From contig NZ_BAAAOK010000015.1 of assembly GCF_039530285.1 (NCBI RefSeq), positions 372,001 to 436,000 on the forward strand: a stretch of 64,000 nucleotides of DNA, given 5' to 3'. Below, piece after piece: positions 30,716 to 38,474 of the stretch. A program made the translations under genes and the position numbers. Each line of letters opens with the position of its first letter. The stretch's first letter is position 1. The DNA is from Actinomadura_C alba. GTDB taxonomy: Bacteria; Actinomycetota; Actinomycetes; Streptosporangiales; Streptosporangiaceae. The notes beneath the pieces are model-generated. The model was not told the DNA's origin. It searched no databases and saw only the letters and a list, made by a program, of their open reading frames with translations.

Positions 30716-33175
30716 TCAGCCGCGCCGGCGGGGTGGCCTGCTCAGCCGGGTGACCAGCAGCTCGATGGCGTCGAGCGCGCGTCCCGCCGCCTGCCGGAAG
30801 CCGATCAAGGCGGAGGGCGGCACCAGCCTGGCCCGCCACCGGGTGAGCCACGACACCGAGCGGGCGAAGGCCTCGCGGACCAGCCGTGAATCCGCGCGCA
30901 ACGACTCCACATCGGCGGGCACGGGCGCGTAGCGCGCCCGTTCCTCGGCGAGGGCGATCCGGCCCAGCGCGCCCTCGGCCTCGGCGTCGAGCCGCAGGTG
31001 TTCGGCGAGCCGGCGGGAGGTCGCGCGCGGGCTCTCGTTGGTCCGCCAGGGCAGCCGGTGATCGATCGCGTCGGTCCTCAGCTGAGTCCAGGCGGCGTTG
31101 GCCCGGTCGCGGGCCTGCTGCGGCACCGGTTCGTCACGCCCCGGGGGCGGCCGTTCGGACGCCTCGCCGGGCCGCGCATGGCCGAGGACGAGCGTGTAGC
31201 CGGCACGCCGCCACCGGCGCCTGCGATTCAGCGTCGCGAGGGTCATGGGCGCCATCATGATCAACACGATCAGCGCGACCACGGCGATCCACGCCGGTGA
31301 GAGCCACCATCCTCCCGACTCCTGGGGCAGCTCCGCTCCGCCCGCCAGGTCGGGATCGTCCGGCCGGGCACCGGGAGTCGCGCCGGGCGAGGCGCCCGCG
31401 GCACCGGCCGACTCGCTCGGCGTGGGCGTGGCCTCGGCGCCCGGCGCCGGCGCTTCGCTCGCTGAGGCCGGCTCGCTGTACGGGGGGACGCTCGCTGTGC
31501 CCTGGCCGACGACGCCCGAAGGCGTCGGTTCGAAGCGCACCCACCCGGCGCCCTCGAAGTACAGTTCCGGCCAGGCGTGGGCGTCCCTGGACCGCACGAT
31601 CCAGGAACCGTCGGTCGCCTGGGTGCCCGCCGTGTAGCCCATCGCCACCCGCGCCGGAATGCCGAGGGTACGGGCGAGAAGGGCCATCGACGCGGCGAAC
31701 TGCTCGCAGTAGCCCCGCTTGCTCCGGGTCAGGAAGTCGACGAGGTCGGACACGTGCTTGGGCGACTGCTTGGACAGGTCGTAGGTGAACTCTCCCGACC
31801 GGGTGAACCAGGCCTGTAGCGCCACGGCCTTCTCGTACAGCGATGGGGCGTCCGCGGTCTGGTCCATCGCCAGCCGCCGGACGCTCTCGGGGACCTGACG
31901 GGGGATGTCGAGGTAGCGGACGGTGATGTCGGCCGGAGCCCGGTCGGAAGCGGTGGCCAGCTGCGCCTGCGTCGGCTGCACGCGCAGGCTGTCCACGGAG
32001 TAGGTCCGCCCGCCCGCGGCGTCGCGAAGGGAGTAGACCATGAGCGACCGCGGGTCGACCCGCCAGTCGCCCTCGACGGCGATCTGGACCGGTGGGTACG
32101 GCATCGGCAGGAACGTCATGTCCCTCACCCGGCGCTCGATCCGGATCCGCGTATTGACCGGCTGGGTCGGCGCGAAGCTCAGTCCGGCCGCGGCCGGAAG
32201 CGCGCCGCCGTCGATGGGGTTCGTGACACCGTTCCGCAGGGGGGTGTAGGTCCACCGGTCGCCGTCGAACCGGTCCAGGGCGTACATCCGGAGGTAGTCG
32301 GGCCGTTCGGTGGCGTTGGTGCGATAGGTCAGCACGACCGCGTCGTCCTGGCGGGCCAGTTCGCGCTTGAGGCTGACGAGCGGATCGAGGGTCGTGACCG
32401 TCGCCGAACCGGACCCCCCGCCCCTTCCGGCTCCGCCCATGCCGAACATGCCGCGCGGATGGATGCCAGGGATGACGGTCGGCAGCAACACCGCGATCGC
32501 CACGGCGGTGAGCCCGACGCGATATCCGGTGGCGGCCAGTGCGGCGGCGCCCGGCTGCTCACGAGGGGCCGCCGCGGACCAGCGGCGAGTGAAGACGGGC
32601 CGGCCCCAGCCGTTCACCTGCTCGCTCGAGTCGGCCAGCAGCAGCCCCATGAATCCCACCGCGCCGAGGAGGAACGCGACCCAGCTCACGCTCTCCTCAC
32701 GGACCGCGGCCGGCACGCTGTACATCGCCAGCAGGGGCAGCCCCGCCGCCGCGGCCCGCCGCAGCCGCACGACCAGGAAGTCCACCAGGACGGCGACCAG
32801 CCCGATCCCCAGCGTGCCCATCAGCTCGACGCCGGGTCCCAGCGGGACCGGCGCCGCGTACTTGTTCGCGACCTGCCAGCCCTCGTCGAGGAGCTCGTTC
32901 AGGCCGTTCAGGGACGCCGGGGTCGGGATGATCCCGAGGAGGGCCTCGGCGGGGGTGTACACCACGGTGACGTACAGCAGCATCGTGACCAGCCCGGCGA
33001 CGATGTCGACCGGCACGGGGAGCCGGAACCGGCGCGCCAGCAGGCCCGCCGCCGCCGCGGCGAGCACGGCGCCGAAGCCGGGCACCACCCACTTGGCACT
33101 GTCGTACAGCGGATACAGCCCGATGGAGCTCAGCAGGGTCGCCGCCGCGGCGACGGCGGTAAGCCTCATCTTCAT
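30716..33175 (-). CDS. Transglutaminase-like membrane protein (TgpA/DUF3488 type)
   Basis: 819 residues. N-terminal bundle of about six or seven helices (to about 235), a large extracytoplasmic transglutaminase domain, a helix near 600, and a cytoplasmic C-terminal DUF4129-like region. The catalytic Cys490 (RGYCEQF) and His533 (RDAHAWPEL) are present; the usual third Asp is Glu549 (WVRFEPTP), as I recall from other actinobacterial members. The substrate is unknown, probably an envelope protein or peptide. ATG 33175 overlaps the DUF58 stop (ATGA). Third gene of moxR-DUF58-transglutaminase. Confidence 0.9.
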   Translation of the reverse strand: MKMRLTAVAAAATLLSSIGLYPLYDSAKWVVPGFGAVLAAAAAGLLARRFRLPVPVDIVAGLVTMLLYVTVVYTPAEALLGIIPTPASLNGLNELLDEGWQVANKYAAPVPLGPGVELMGTLGIGLVAVLVDFLVVRLRRAAAAGLPLLAMYSVPAAVREESVSWVAFLLGAVGFMGLLLADSSEQVNGWGRPVFTRRWSAAAPREQPGAAALAATGYRVGLTAVAIAVLLPTVIPGIHPRGMFGMGGAGRGGGSGSATVTTLDPLVSLKRELARQDDAVVLTYRTNATERPDYLRMYALDRFDGDRWTYTPLRNGVTNPIDGGALPAAAGLSFAPTQPVNTRIRIERRVRDMTFLPMPYPPVQIAVEGDWRVDPRSLMVYSLRDAAGGRTYSVDSLRVQPTQAQLATASDRAPADITVRYLDIPRQVPESVRRLAMDQTADAPSLYEKAVALQAWFTRSGEFTYDLSKQSPKHVSDLVDFLTRSKRGYCEQFAASMALLARTLGIPARVAMGYTAGTQATDGSWIVRSRDAHAWPELYFEGAGWVRFEPTPSGVVGQGTASVPPYSEPASASEAPAPGAEATPTPSESAGAAGASPGATPGARPDDPDLAGGAELPQESGGWWLSPAWIAVVALIVLIMMAPMTLATLNRRRRWRRAGYTLVLGHARPGEASERPPPGRDEPVPQQARDRANAAWTQLRTDAIDHRLPWRTNESPRATSRRLAEHLRLDAEAEGALGRIALAEERARYAPVPADVESLRADSRLVREAFARSVSWLTRWRARLVPPSALIGFRQAAGRALDAIELLVTRLSRPPRRRG

Positions 33176-34551
33176 GCCTCGTCCCCCGGGTGGTGGCGGG
33201 TGTGATGGCGGGCGCGCGACCCGTTCCGCGTCGCGCCGTCTTCGCGGCCATGCCTTCCCCGGCCGGTCACGCGGTGGCGGACGGCGTTGAGCCCGGCGTT
33301 CTCCGCGGCCTGGTCGGCGGTGGCCCAGACGCTCGCCAGCGCGCCGGCCGAGGGGATGATGACGACGCGCCAGCCGGCCGCACGCAGGATGTCGGCCGCC
33401 GTGCGGGTCGACGGGTCCGGCGGCGCGCCCTGCTGCGCGGTCACGTCGACGAGGACCGCGACGCAGGTGGAGTTGCCGCGGCGGACCATCGCGACCGATC
33501 GTGCCTCGGCGGCGTCGAGCGCGGCGAACACGCCCACCACCAGGCCGTCGCCCTCCCGTCCCGAACCCGAGGCGGCGCGCAGGGCGGTGAGACCCGCCGT
33601 CAGCGACCGGGCGTCGGAGGTTCGCACCGTGGCGAGGACGTCGAGCAGCGCGCTGTCGAAGACACTCGACGGCGACAGGGTCTCGCCGGTGTCCGTCACC
33701 AGGCGGAGGCCGAGGCCCTCCTGGCTCAGCCATATCCCGATCGAGGCGGTCACCGACACCGCCTGCTCGAAGGACGAGGCCGGCCCCTCACCGCGGTGCA
33801 CGCGGCGCCGCGTGTCCAGGAACACGCTTCCGCTGCTCTGCCAGTGCTGCTCCTCGCGCCGGACCATCAGCTCGCCGTAGCGTGCCGTCGAGCGCCAGTG
33901 CACCCGGCGCAGATCGTCGCCCTGCCGGTACTCGCGCGGGGCGATGTCGTCGTCGCCGGTGCTCGACATCGTCCGGGCCCGGCTCTCTCCGCTGCCCGTC
34001 CAGGCTCCGCTCACCCGGCCGCGCGGCAGCGGCACCAGCGCGGGCGTCACCGTCAGCGTGTCCGAGAGGCTGAACGACCGGTCGAGCTCGACCAGCCCGA
34101 ACGGATCGGCGAGCCGGACCGACAACGGGCCCACCCGGTACCGGCCGCGCACGTCGGAGCGGACCCGGTAGCTGAGCTCGCGCGCGCCGTGCGGTTCGAT
34201 GCGGTCGAGCACGAACCTGGCCTGCGCGCCCAGGGCATAGGGGACCCTGTCCTCGACCAGCAGCAGCCCGGTCGGGAGCCGCGAGACGTTCTCGAGGCGC
34301 AGGTCGACCCGTGCCTCATGGCCGACCGGCAGGCGGCTCGGCTCCAGCCGCCGGGCGCACGCGAGGCGGTAGCGGGTCCGCGAGACGGTGATTGCCGAGA
34401 GCAGCGGCAGTGCGAGGACGAGCAGCCCCGCCCTGAGCAGGTCTCGCTCGCCCAGCACGAAAGCGCACAGGATCGCGGTCACCCCGGCGGCGGCGAAGGA
34501 TCGACCCCGGGTGGTGAGGGCGGCGATAGTCCTCTTCATCTTCCAGTCCAC
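33172..34551 (-). CDS. DUF58 protein, partner of MoxR
   Basis: 459 residues. Two N-terminal membrane helices (about 20-60), a beta-rich region, then the DUF58 signature PREYRQGDDLRRVHW-x-S-x-AR near 205-225, and a von Willebrand A-like fold after it. In known MoxR systems DUF58 proteins are the client or adaptor on which the AAA+ ATPase acts. The C-terminal 40 residues are Arg/His-rich and look disordered. It lies 85 bases after moxR and overlaps the transglutaminase gene. Confidence 0.88.
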   Translation of the reverse strand: MDWKMKRTIAALTTRGRSFAAAGVTAILCAFVLGERDLLRAGLLVLALPLLSAITVSRTRYRLACARRLEPSRLPVGHEARVDLRLENVSRLPTGLLLVEDRVPYALGAQARFVLDRIEPHGARELSYRVRSDVRGRYRVGPLSVRLADPFGLVELDRSFSLSDTLTVTPALVPLPRGRVSGAWTGSGESRARTMSSTGDDDIAPREYRQGDDLRRVHWRSTARYGELMVRREEQHWQSSGSVFLDTRRRVHRGEGPASSFEQAVSVTASIGIWLSQEGLGLRLVTDTGETLSPSSVFDSALLDVLATVRTSDARSLTAGLTALRAASGSGREGDGLVVGVFAALDAAEARSVAMVRRGNSTCVAVLVDVTAQQGAPPDPSTRTAADILRAAGWRVVIIPSAGALASVWATADQAAENAGLNAVRHRVTGRGRHGREDGATRNGSRARHHTRHHPGDEA

Positions 34552-34636
34552 GATCGAGCGGACCCGCTGACTCGCAGGCGGCGCTGTCTTGTCCCGCGGG
34601 TGAGCGCGCAGGCGCGCTCACCCGCGCTGGGTGGTT

Positions 34637-35620
34637 TCAGCCGTGCCGGGGGTTCGGAACCGGTACCCGCTCGACGATGTCGGCGACGACCTGCTCCGGC
34701 AGCCTCCGCTCCAGCTGGGCCTCCGAGCTCGGCAGCAGCCGGTGCGCCAGCACCGGCACGGCCAGTTCCTGCAGGTCGTCGGGCAGCGCGTAGTCGCGGT
34801 CGTTCAGGGCGGCGTGCGCCCTCGCGGCCCTGACGAGGTGCAGCGTGGCCCGGGGAGAGGCGCCGAGGCGCAGCTCCGGGTGGTTGCGGGTGGCCGTTAC
34901 CAGGTCGATCGCGTACTGCCGAACGGCGGAGGAGACGTGCACCAGCCGTACGACCTCGATCAGCTCGCGGACGTCATCGGCGTAGGCCACGGGCACGAGC
35001 CGGTCGAGCGGTGAGGACTGCCCGTGCACGTCGAGCATCTCCAGCTCGGCGCCGGGATCCGGGTAGCCCATCGAGATCCGCGCGGTGAACCGATCGCGCT
35101 GAGCCTCGGGCAGTGGATAGGTGCCCTCCATCTCGACGGGGTTCTGGGTGGCGACCACCATGAAGGGCCGTTCGAGTACGTACGTGGTGCCGTCGACGGT
35201 GACCTGCCGCTCCTCCATGCACTCCAGCAGGGCGGACTGCGTCTTGGGCGAAGCGCGGTTGATCTCGTCGCCGACGACGATGTTGGCGAACACCGGGCCC
35301 GGCTTGAACTCGAACTCGCGTAGTTCCTGGTTGTAGGCGCTGACCCCCGTGATGTCGCTGGGCAGGAGGTCCGGGGTGAACTGCACCCGCCGGACCGAGC
35401 AGTCGACCGAGCGGGCGAGTGCCTTGGCCAGCATGGTCTTGCCGACCCCGGGCACGTCCTCGATGAGCAGGTGCCCTTCGGCCAGCAGGACCGTGAGCGC
35501 CAGCCGTACGACATCCGGCTTGCCCTCGATGACCGATTCGATGGCACCCCGGATCCTGCCCGAGACCTCCGCCAGCCCGTCCAGCCCGCGGCCGATGTCG
35601 CCTTGCGTGCTTACTGCCAC
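34637..35620 (-). CDS. MoxR-family AAA+ ATPase
   Basis: 327 residues. Walker A GVGKT at 58-62, Walker B VVGDEINRA near 115-123, sensor 1 region VVATQNPVEMEG, and the C-terminal lid with R-x-G-ASPRA. MoxR proteins are chaperone-like ATPases that assemble or activate envelope and metalloprotein complexes. GTG start with GGAGG a few bases upstream. First gene of a leftward operon that diverges from mraZ, a common arrangement in actinobacteria. Confidence 0.93.
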   Translation of the reverse strand: MAVSTQGDIGRGLDGLAEVSGRIRGAIESVIEGKPDVVRLALTVLLAEGHLLIEDVPGVGKTMLAKALARSVDCSVRRVQFTPDLLPSDITGVSAYNQELREFEFKPGPVFANIVVGDEINRASPKTQSALLECMEERQVTVDGTTYVLERPFMVVATQNPVEMEGTYPLPEAQRDRFTARISMGYPDPGAELEMLDVHGQSSPLDRLVPVAYADDVRELIEVVRLVHVSSAVRQYAIDLVTATRNHPELRLGASPRATLHLVRAARAHAALNDRDYALPDDLQELAVPVLAHRLLPSSEAQLERRLPEQVVADIVERVPVPNPRHG

Positions 35621-36018
35621 TAACCCTCCTCAGCCGCTCGCGCGGCCGGCGGTCGCTATGTACCTCATGTCGCCGTACGTCCTTCCGGCGAGCCGAGCGA
35701 TGTCACCCATTTTGTGTGCCTTACCGACAGTACGTCGTCGGACGTTCGTAAGCGATGTTCACGCGCCCGTCCGGCCGGCGGTGATGCGGGTGTTCATGAG
35801 TACGTCACTTCTCCCGGTTCATTTGGCCCCACCACTCTGCCGCACCGGCGTCTCCGCCACTCCCCGGACGGGGAACGAGGACGATTTCCCCTCAACTCGG
35901 CCGCATGACGCGGCGCGCCACCCCCCGGCCGCACCGCGCCGCCCCTTTCCGCTCCACCCCGATGACCTGGGTATTCGTCGCTCGACACAGCCTGGGACGG
36001 GAGTTTTGACAGTTGACG
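35621..36018. other. Divergent intergenic region between moxR and mraZ
   Basis: About 400 bases without a convincing gene; frames present are interrupted or show no family likeness. It contains the moxR ribosome-binding site (GGAGG near its left end), a small CCGAC/GTCGG hairpin (35724-35741) and, at the right end, the mraZ promoter -35 TTGACA (36006-36011) and TTGACG (36013-36018). Confidence 0.55.
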
Positions 36019-36055
36019 GTGGGGAAGAGTGGAGTACAGTGGTGCGCCGTGGAGG
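36006..36055 (+). promoter_or_regulatory. mraZ promoter with four MraZ boxes at 10-bp spacing
   Basis: GTGG occurs at 36019, 36029, 36039 and 36049, an exact 10-bp period, with five-base spacers between GTGGN cores. MraZ proteins are known to bind arrays of TGGG/GTGG-type repeats at this period upstream of mraZ. The array overlaps a promoter: -35 TTGACG (36013-36018), 16-bp spacer, -10 TACAGT (36035-36040). Bound MraZ would block RNA polymerase, so autorepression of the dcw operon is the inference. Confidence 0.75.
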
Positions 36056-36091
36056 GCGGCAGTGCTCCACGGGGCGCGGGAGGTGGGGCCG

Positions 36092-36523
36092 ATGTTTCTC
36101 GGCACCCATTCACCGCGCCTTGACGAAAAGGGACGACTTTTCCTACCGGCCAAGTACCGCGAGGAGCTGTCGGGGGGATTGGTGATCACAAAGGGTCAGG
36201 AACGCTGCCTGTACGTCTTCCCCATGGCAGAGTTCCAGCGCATCACCGAGGCGCTCCGCACGGCGCCGGTCACCGCGAAGGCCGTGCGGGACTACAGCCG
36301 GGTCTTCTTCGCCAGCGCGTCCGACGAGGTTCCGGACAAGCAGGGGCGGATCACGATTCCGGCGGCACTGCGCAACTATGCGGCGCTGACGAGGGACTGC
36401 ACCGTCATAGGGGCCAACACGCGTTTGGAGATCTGGGACTCCCAGGCATGGGAGACCTATCTCGAACAGCAGGAGCAGGAGTTCTCCGACCTGTCCGAGG
36501 AGGTGTTGCCCGGGATCCTATGA
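36092..36523 (+). CDS. mraZ: MraZ, transcriptional regulator of the dcw cluster
   Basis: 143 residues. Starts MFLGTHSPRLDEKGRLFLP and has the two AbrB-like repeats with DxxGR cores (DEKGRLFLPAKYR and DKQGRITIPAALR). It forms ring oligomers that bind tandem boxes in its own promoter; four such boxes are seen upstream. The start at 36092 is set by the family N-terminus and GGAGG near 36080; an in-frame ATG at 36029 lies inside the operator and is rejected. First gene of the 20-kb division cluster. Confidence 0.96.
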   Translation: MFLGTHSPRLDEKGRLFLPAKYREELSGGLVITKGQERCLYVFPMAEFQRITEALRTAPVTAKAVRDYSRVFFASASDEVPDKQGRITIPAALRNYAALTRDCTVIGANTRLEIWDSQAWETYLEQQEQEFSDLSEEVLPGIL

Positions 36524-36753
36524 CGGTTGAGTCGTCGGTCCTGAGACCGATGTCGGCCCACGTTCGGCCAGGTCTCCACCCGCTCTCCACGTCAGCTGGC
36601 GCAGCTTCCCCGGCGCCAGATGGCACCCCGCCTCCCGGCGGGTCTTCCCAGGGCAGCGGATGGGGACCTGGCCGGGCGAGGCCGCCGGCGGCCGGCGACT
36701 TCGGGGGAGATGGCCACAGTCCGCGAGCGGTGGCGCCACCAGGGGGTGACGAG

Positions 36754-37815
36754 ATGCACAATGACGACAACACGGCCGGGTCCGGTCACGTACCGGTCAT
36801 GCTCGGTCGCGTCATGTCGCTGCTGGCCCCCGCGCTGGCGCACCCCGGTCCCGGTGGACGCGACCCCGTGTACGTCGACGCGACCCTCGGCCTGGGCGGT
36901 CACGCCGAGGCGATTCTCCAGGCGCATCCACGGCTCCGGCTCGTGGGACTCGACCGCGACACCACCGCACTCGAGCGGTCCCGCGAGCGGCTCGCCCCCT
37001 TCGCGGATCGCGTCAGCCTCGCTCACGCCGTCTACGACGAACTGCCCGGCGTGCTCTCCGACCTCGGCGTCGCGACGGTCCAGGGCGTGCTGTTCGACCT
37101 GGGGGTGTCCTCGCCGCAGCTCGACGAGACCGAGCGCGGCTTCGCCTACTCCCATGACGCCCCGCTCGACATGCGGATGGACCAGACGCGGGGGATGACC
37201 GCAGCCGAGGTCGTGAACACCTATCCGACCGAGGAGCTCGCGCGGATCCTGCGGGTGTACGGCGAGGAGCGTTACGCGCGCCGCGTCGCCGCCGCCATCG
37301 CCCGCGAACGCCGCACTGAGCCGTTCACGTCCACGCGGCGGCTCGCCGACGTGGTGCGCGCCGCGATCCCGGCGGCGACCCGGCGTACCGGCGGCCATCC
37401 GGCCAAGCGAACCTTCCAGGCACTGCGCATCGAAGTGAACGCCGAGCTGAGCACATGGGAGCGAGCGCTGCCCGCCGCCCTGGACGCGCTGTCCGTGGGC
37501 GGGCGAGTGGTCGTGCTCTCCTACCACTCGCTCGAGGACCGCATCACCAAGCAGGTGCTCGCCGCCGCCGCGGCCGACACGACACCGCCGGGGCTGCCCG
37601 TTCCACTGCCGGATCGCGAGCCCCGGTTCCGGCTGCTCACCCGCGGGGCCGAGCAGCCCTCCGACGACGAGACCACGACCAATCCGCGAGCCGCGTCGGC
37701 GCGTCTGCGAGCCGCCGAGCGGATCCGGGAGACGGGGAGCGGGCCCGGCGTAGAGGCGCGTGAACGCGCCGCCACGCGGAGCCCGCGGGCGAGGGAACGA
37801 GGAGGCACGGCATGA
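36754..37815 (+). CDS. rsmH: 16S rRNA m4C1402 methyltransferase
   Basis: 353 residues from ATG 36754. SAM-binding DATLGLGGHAEAIL, GLDRDTTAL, FDLGVSSPQLDE, the R-x-ARR-A-A segment and the late VVLSYHSLEDR motif are all standard. It methylates N4 of C1402 in 16S rRNA. The frame is open back to mraZ, and ATG 36520 overlaps the mraZ stop (ATGA). That start would add 78 Pro/Gly/Ser-rich residues. I prefer 36754 because the family starts just before HVPVML. Confidence 0.92.
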   Translation: MHNDDNTAGSGHVPVMLGRVMSLLAPALAHPGPGGRDPVYVDATLGLGGHAEAILQAHPRLRLVGLDRDTTALERSRERLAPFADRVSLAHAVYDELPGVLSDLGVATVQGVLFDLGVSSPQLDETERGFAYSHDAPLDMRMDQTRGMTAAEVVNTYPTEELARILRVYGEERYARRVAAAIARERRTEPFTSTRRLADVVRAAIPAATRRTGGHPAKRTFQALRIEVNAELSTWERALPAALDALSVGGRVVVLSYHSLEDRITKQVLAAAAADTTPPGLPVPLPDREPRFRLLTRGAEQPSDDETTTNPRAASARLRAAERIRETGSGPGVEARERAATRSPRARERGGTA

Positions 37816-38474
37816 CCACGACGACCACGCGTTCGCCGCGGTCCGGGCGCGGGGGCGCCGAGGACACCAAGGCCGCGAAGCCATCGGCCGGGACGCGGCC
37901 GGCTCCGGCGAGCCCCTCACGTCCCTCCACGCGTCCGAAGGCGTCCCCACCGTCGCGCGAGGCCACGCGGACGGGCGGTGCCCAGCCGGCGCGCGCCCAG
38001 AGCCCGCGGACGGCGCGGGTCCGGAGCATCCAGACGGCGCCGCCCCGGGCACCTTTCGTCCTGCTCGTGGTCGGGCTGCTCGGGGGAGCGCTGGTCAGCC
38101 TGCTGCTGCTCAACACCGTGCTGGCCGAGGACGCGTTCACGCTCACCAAGCTCCAGCGCAGCAACAAGCAACTGAACCAGCAGCGCCAGGCACTGCAGGA
38201 GGAGATCGCGCGCGAGGAGGCCCCGGAGAGGCTGGCCCAGAAGGCCAAGGCCCTGGGCATGGTGCAGCCCACGCGACCGGCGTTCGTCGACGAGCAGGCC
38301 CGCCGGGTGATCGGCGCCAGGGTGCGGCCGGTGCCGCACCCCGCCGCGGCCGCCGCCGGTGCCGCCGGCGTGGTGGCCGTACCGGGAGCGGTCGTGCCCG
38401 GCGACGGGGTCACCGCCCGGGGCGAGCCGGCCGAGCCGGTCCGGCCGGGTGCGCCGGAGGGCGGCCGCAGGTGA
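37812..38474 (+). CDS. ftsL: FtsL-like septum formation protein
   Basis: 220 residues: a disordered basic/Pro/Thr-rich cytoplasmic tail of about 75 residues, one membrane helix (APFVLLVVGLLGGALVSLLLL), a short coiled-coil (KLQRSNKQLNQQRQALQEEI) with the EEAPERLAQKAKALGM motif typical of FtsL/DivIC, then an Ala/Pro-rich tail. It joins FtsQ and DivIC to activate FtsW-FtsI. ATGA overlap with rsmH and GTGA overlap with ftsI. Confidence 0.9.
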   Translation: MTTTTTRSPRSGRGGAEDTKAAKPSAGTRPAPASPSRPSTRPKASPPSREATRTGGAQPARAQSPRTARVRSIQTAPPRAPFVLLVVGLLGGALVSLLLLNTVLAEDAFTLTKLQRSNKQLNQQRQALQEEIAREEAPERLAQKAKALGMVQPTRPAFVDEQARRVIGARVRPVPHPAAAAAGAAGVVAVPGAVVPGDGVTARGEPAEPVRPGAPEGGRR

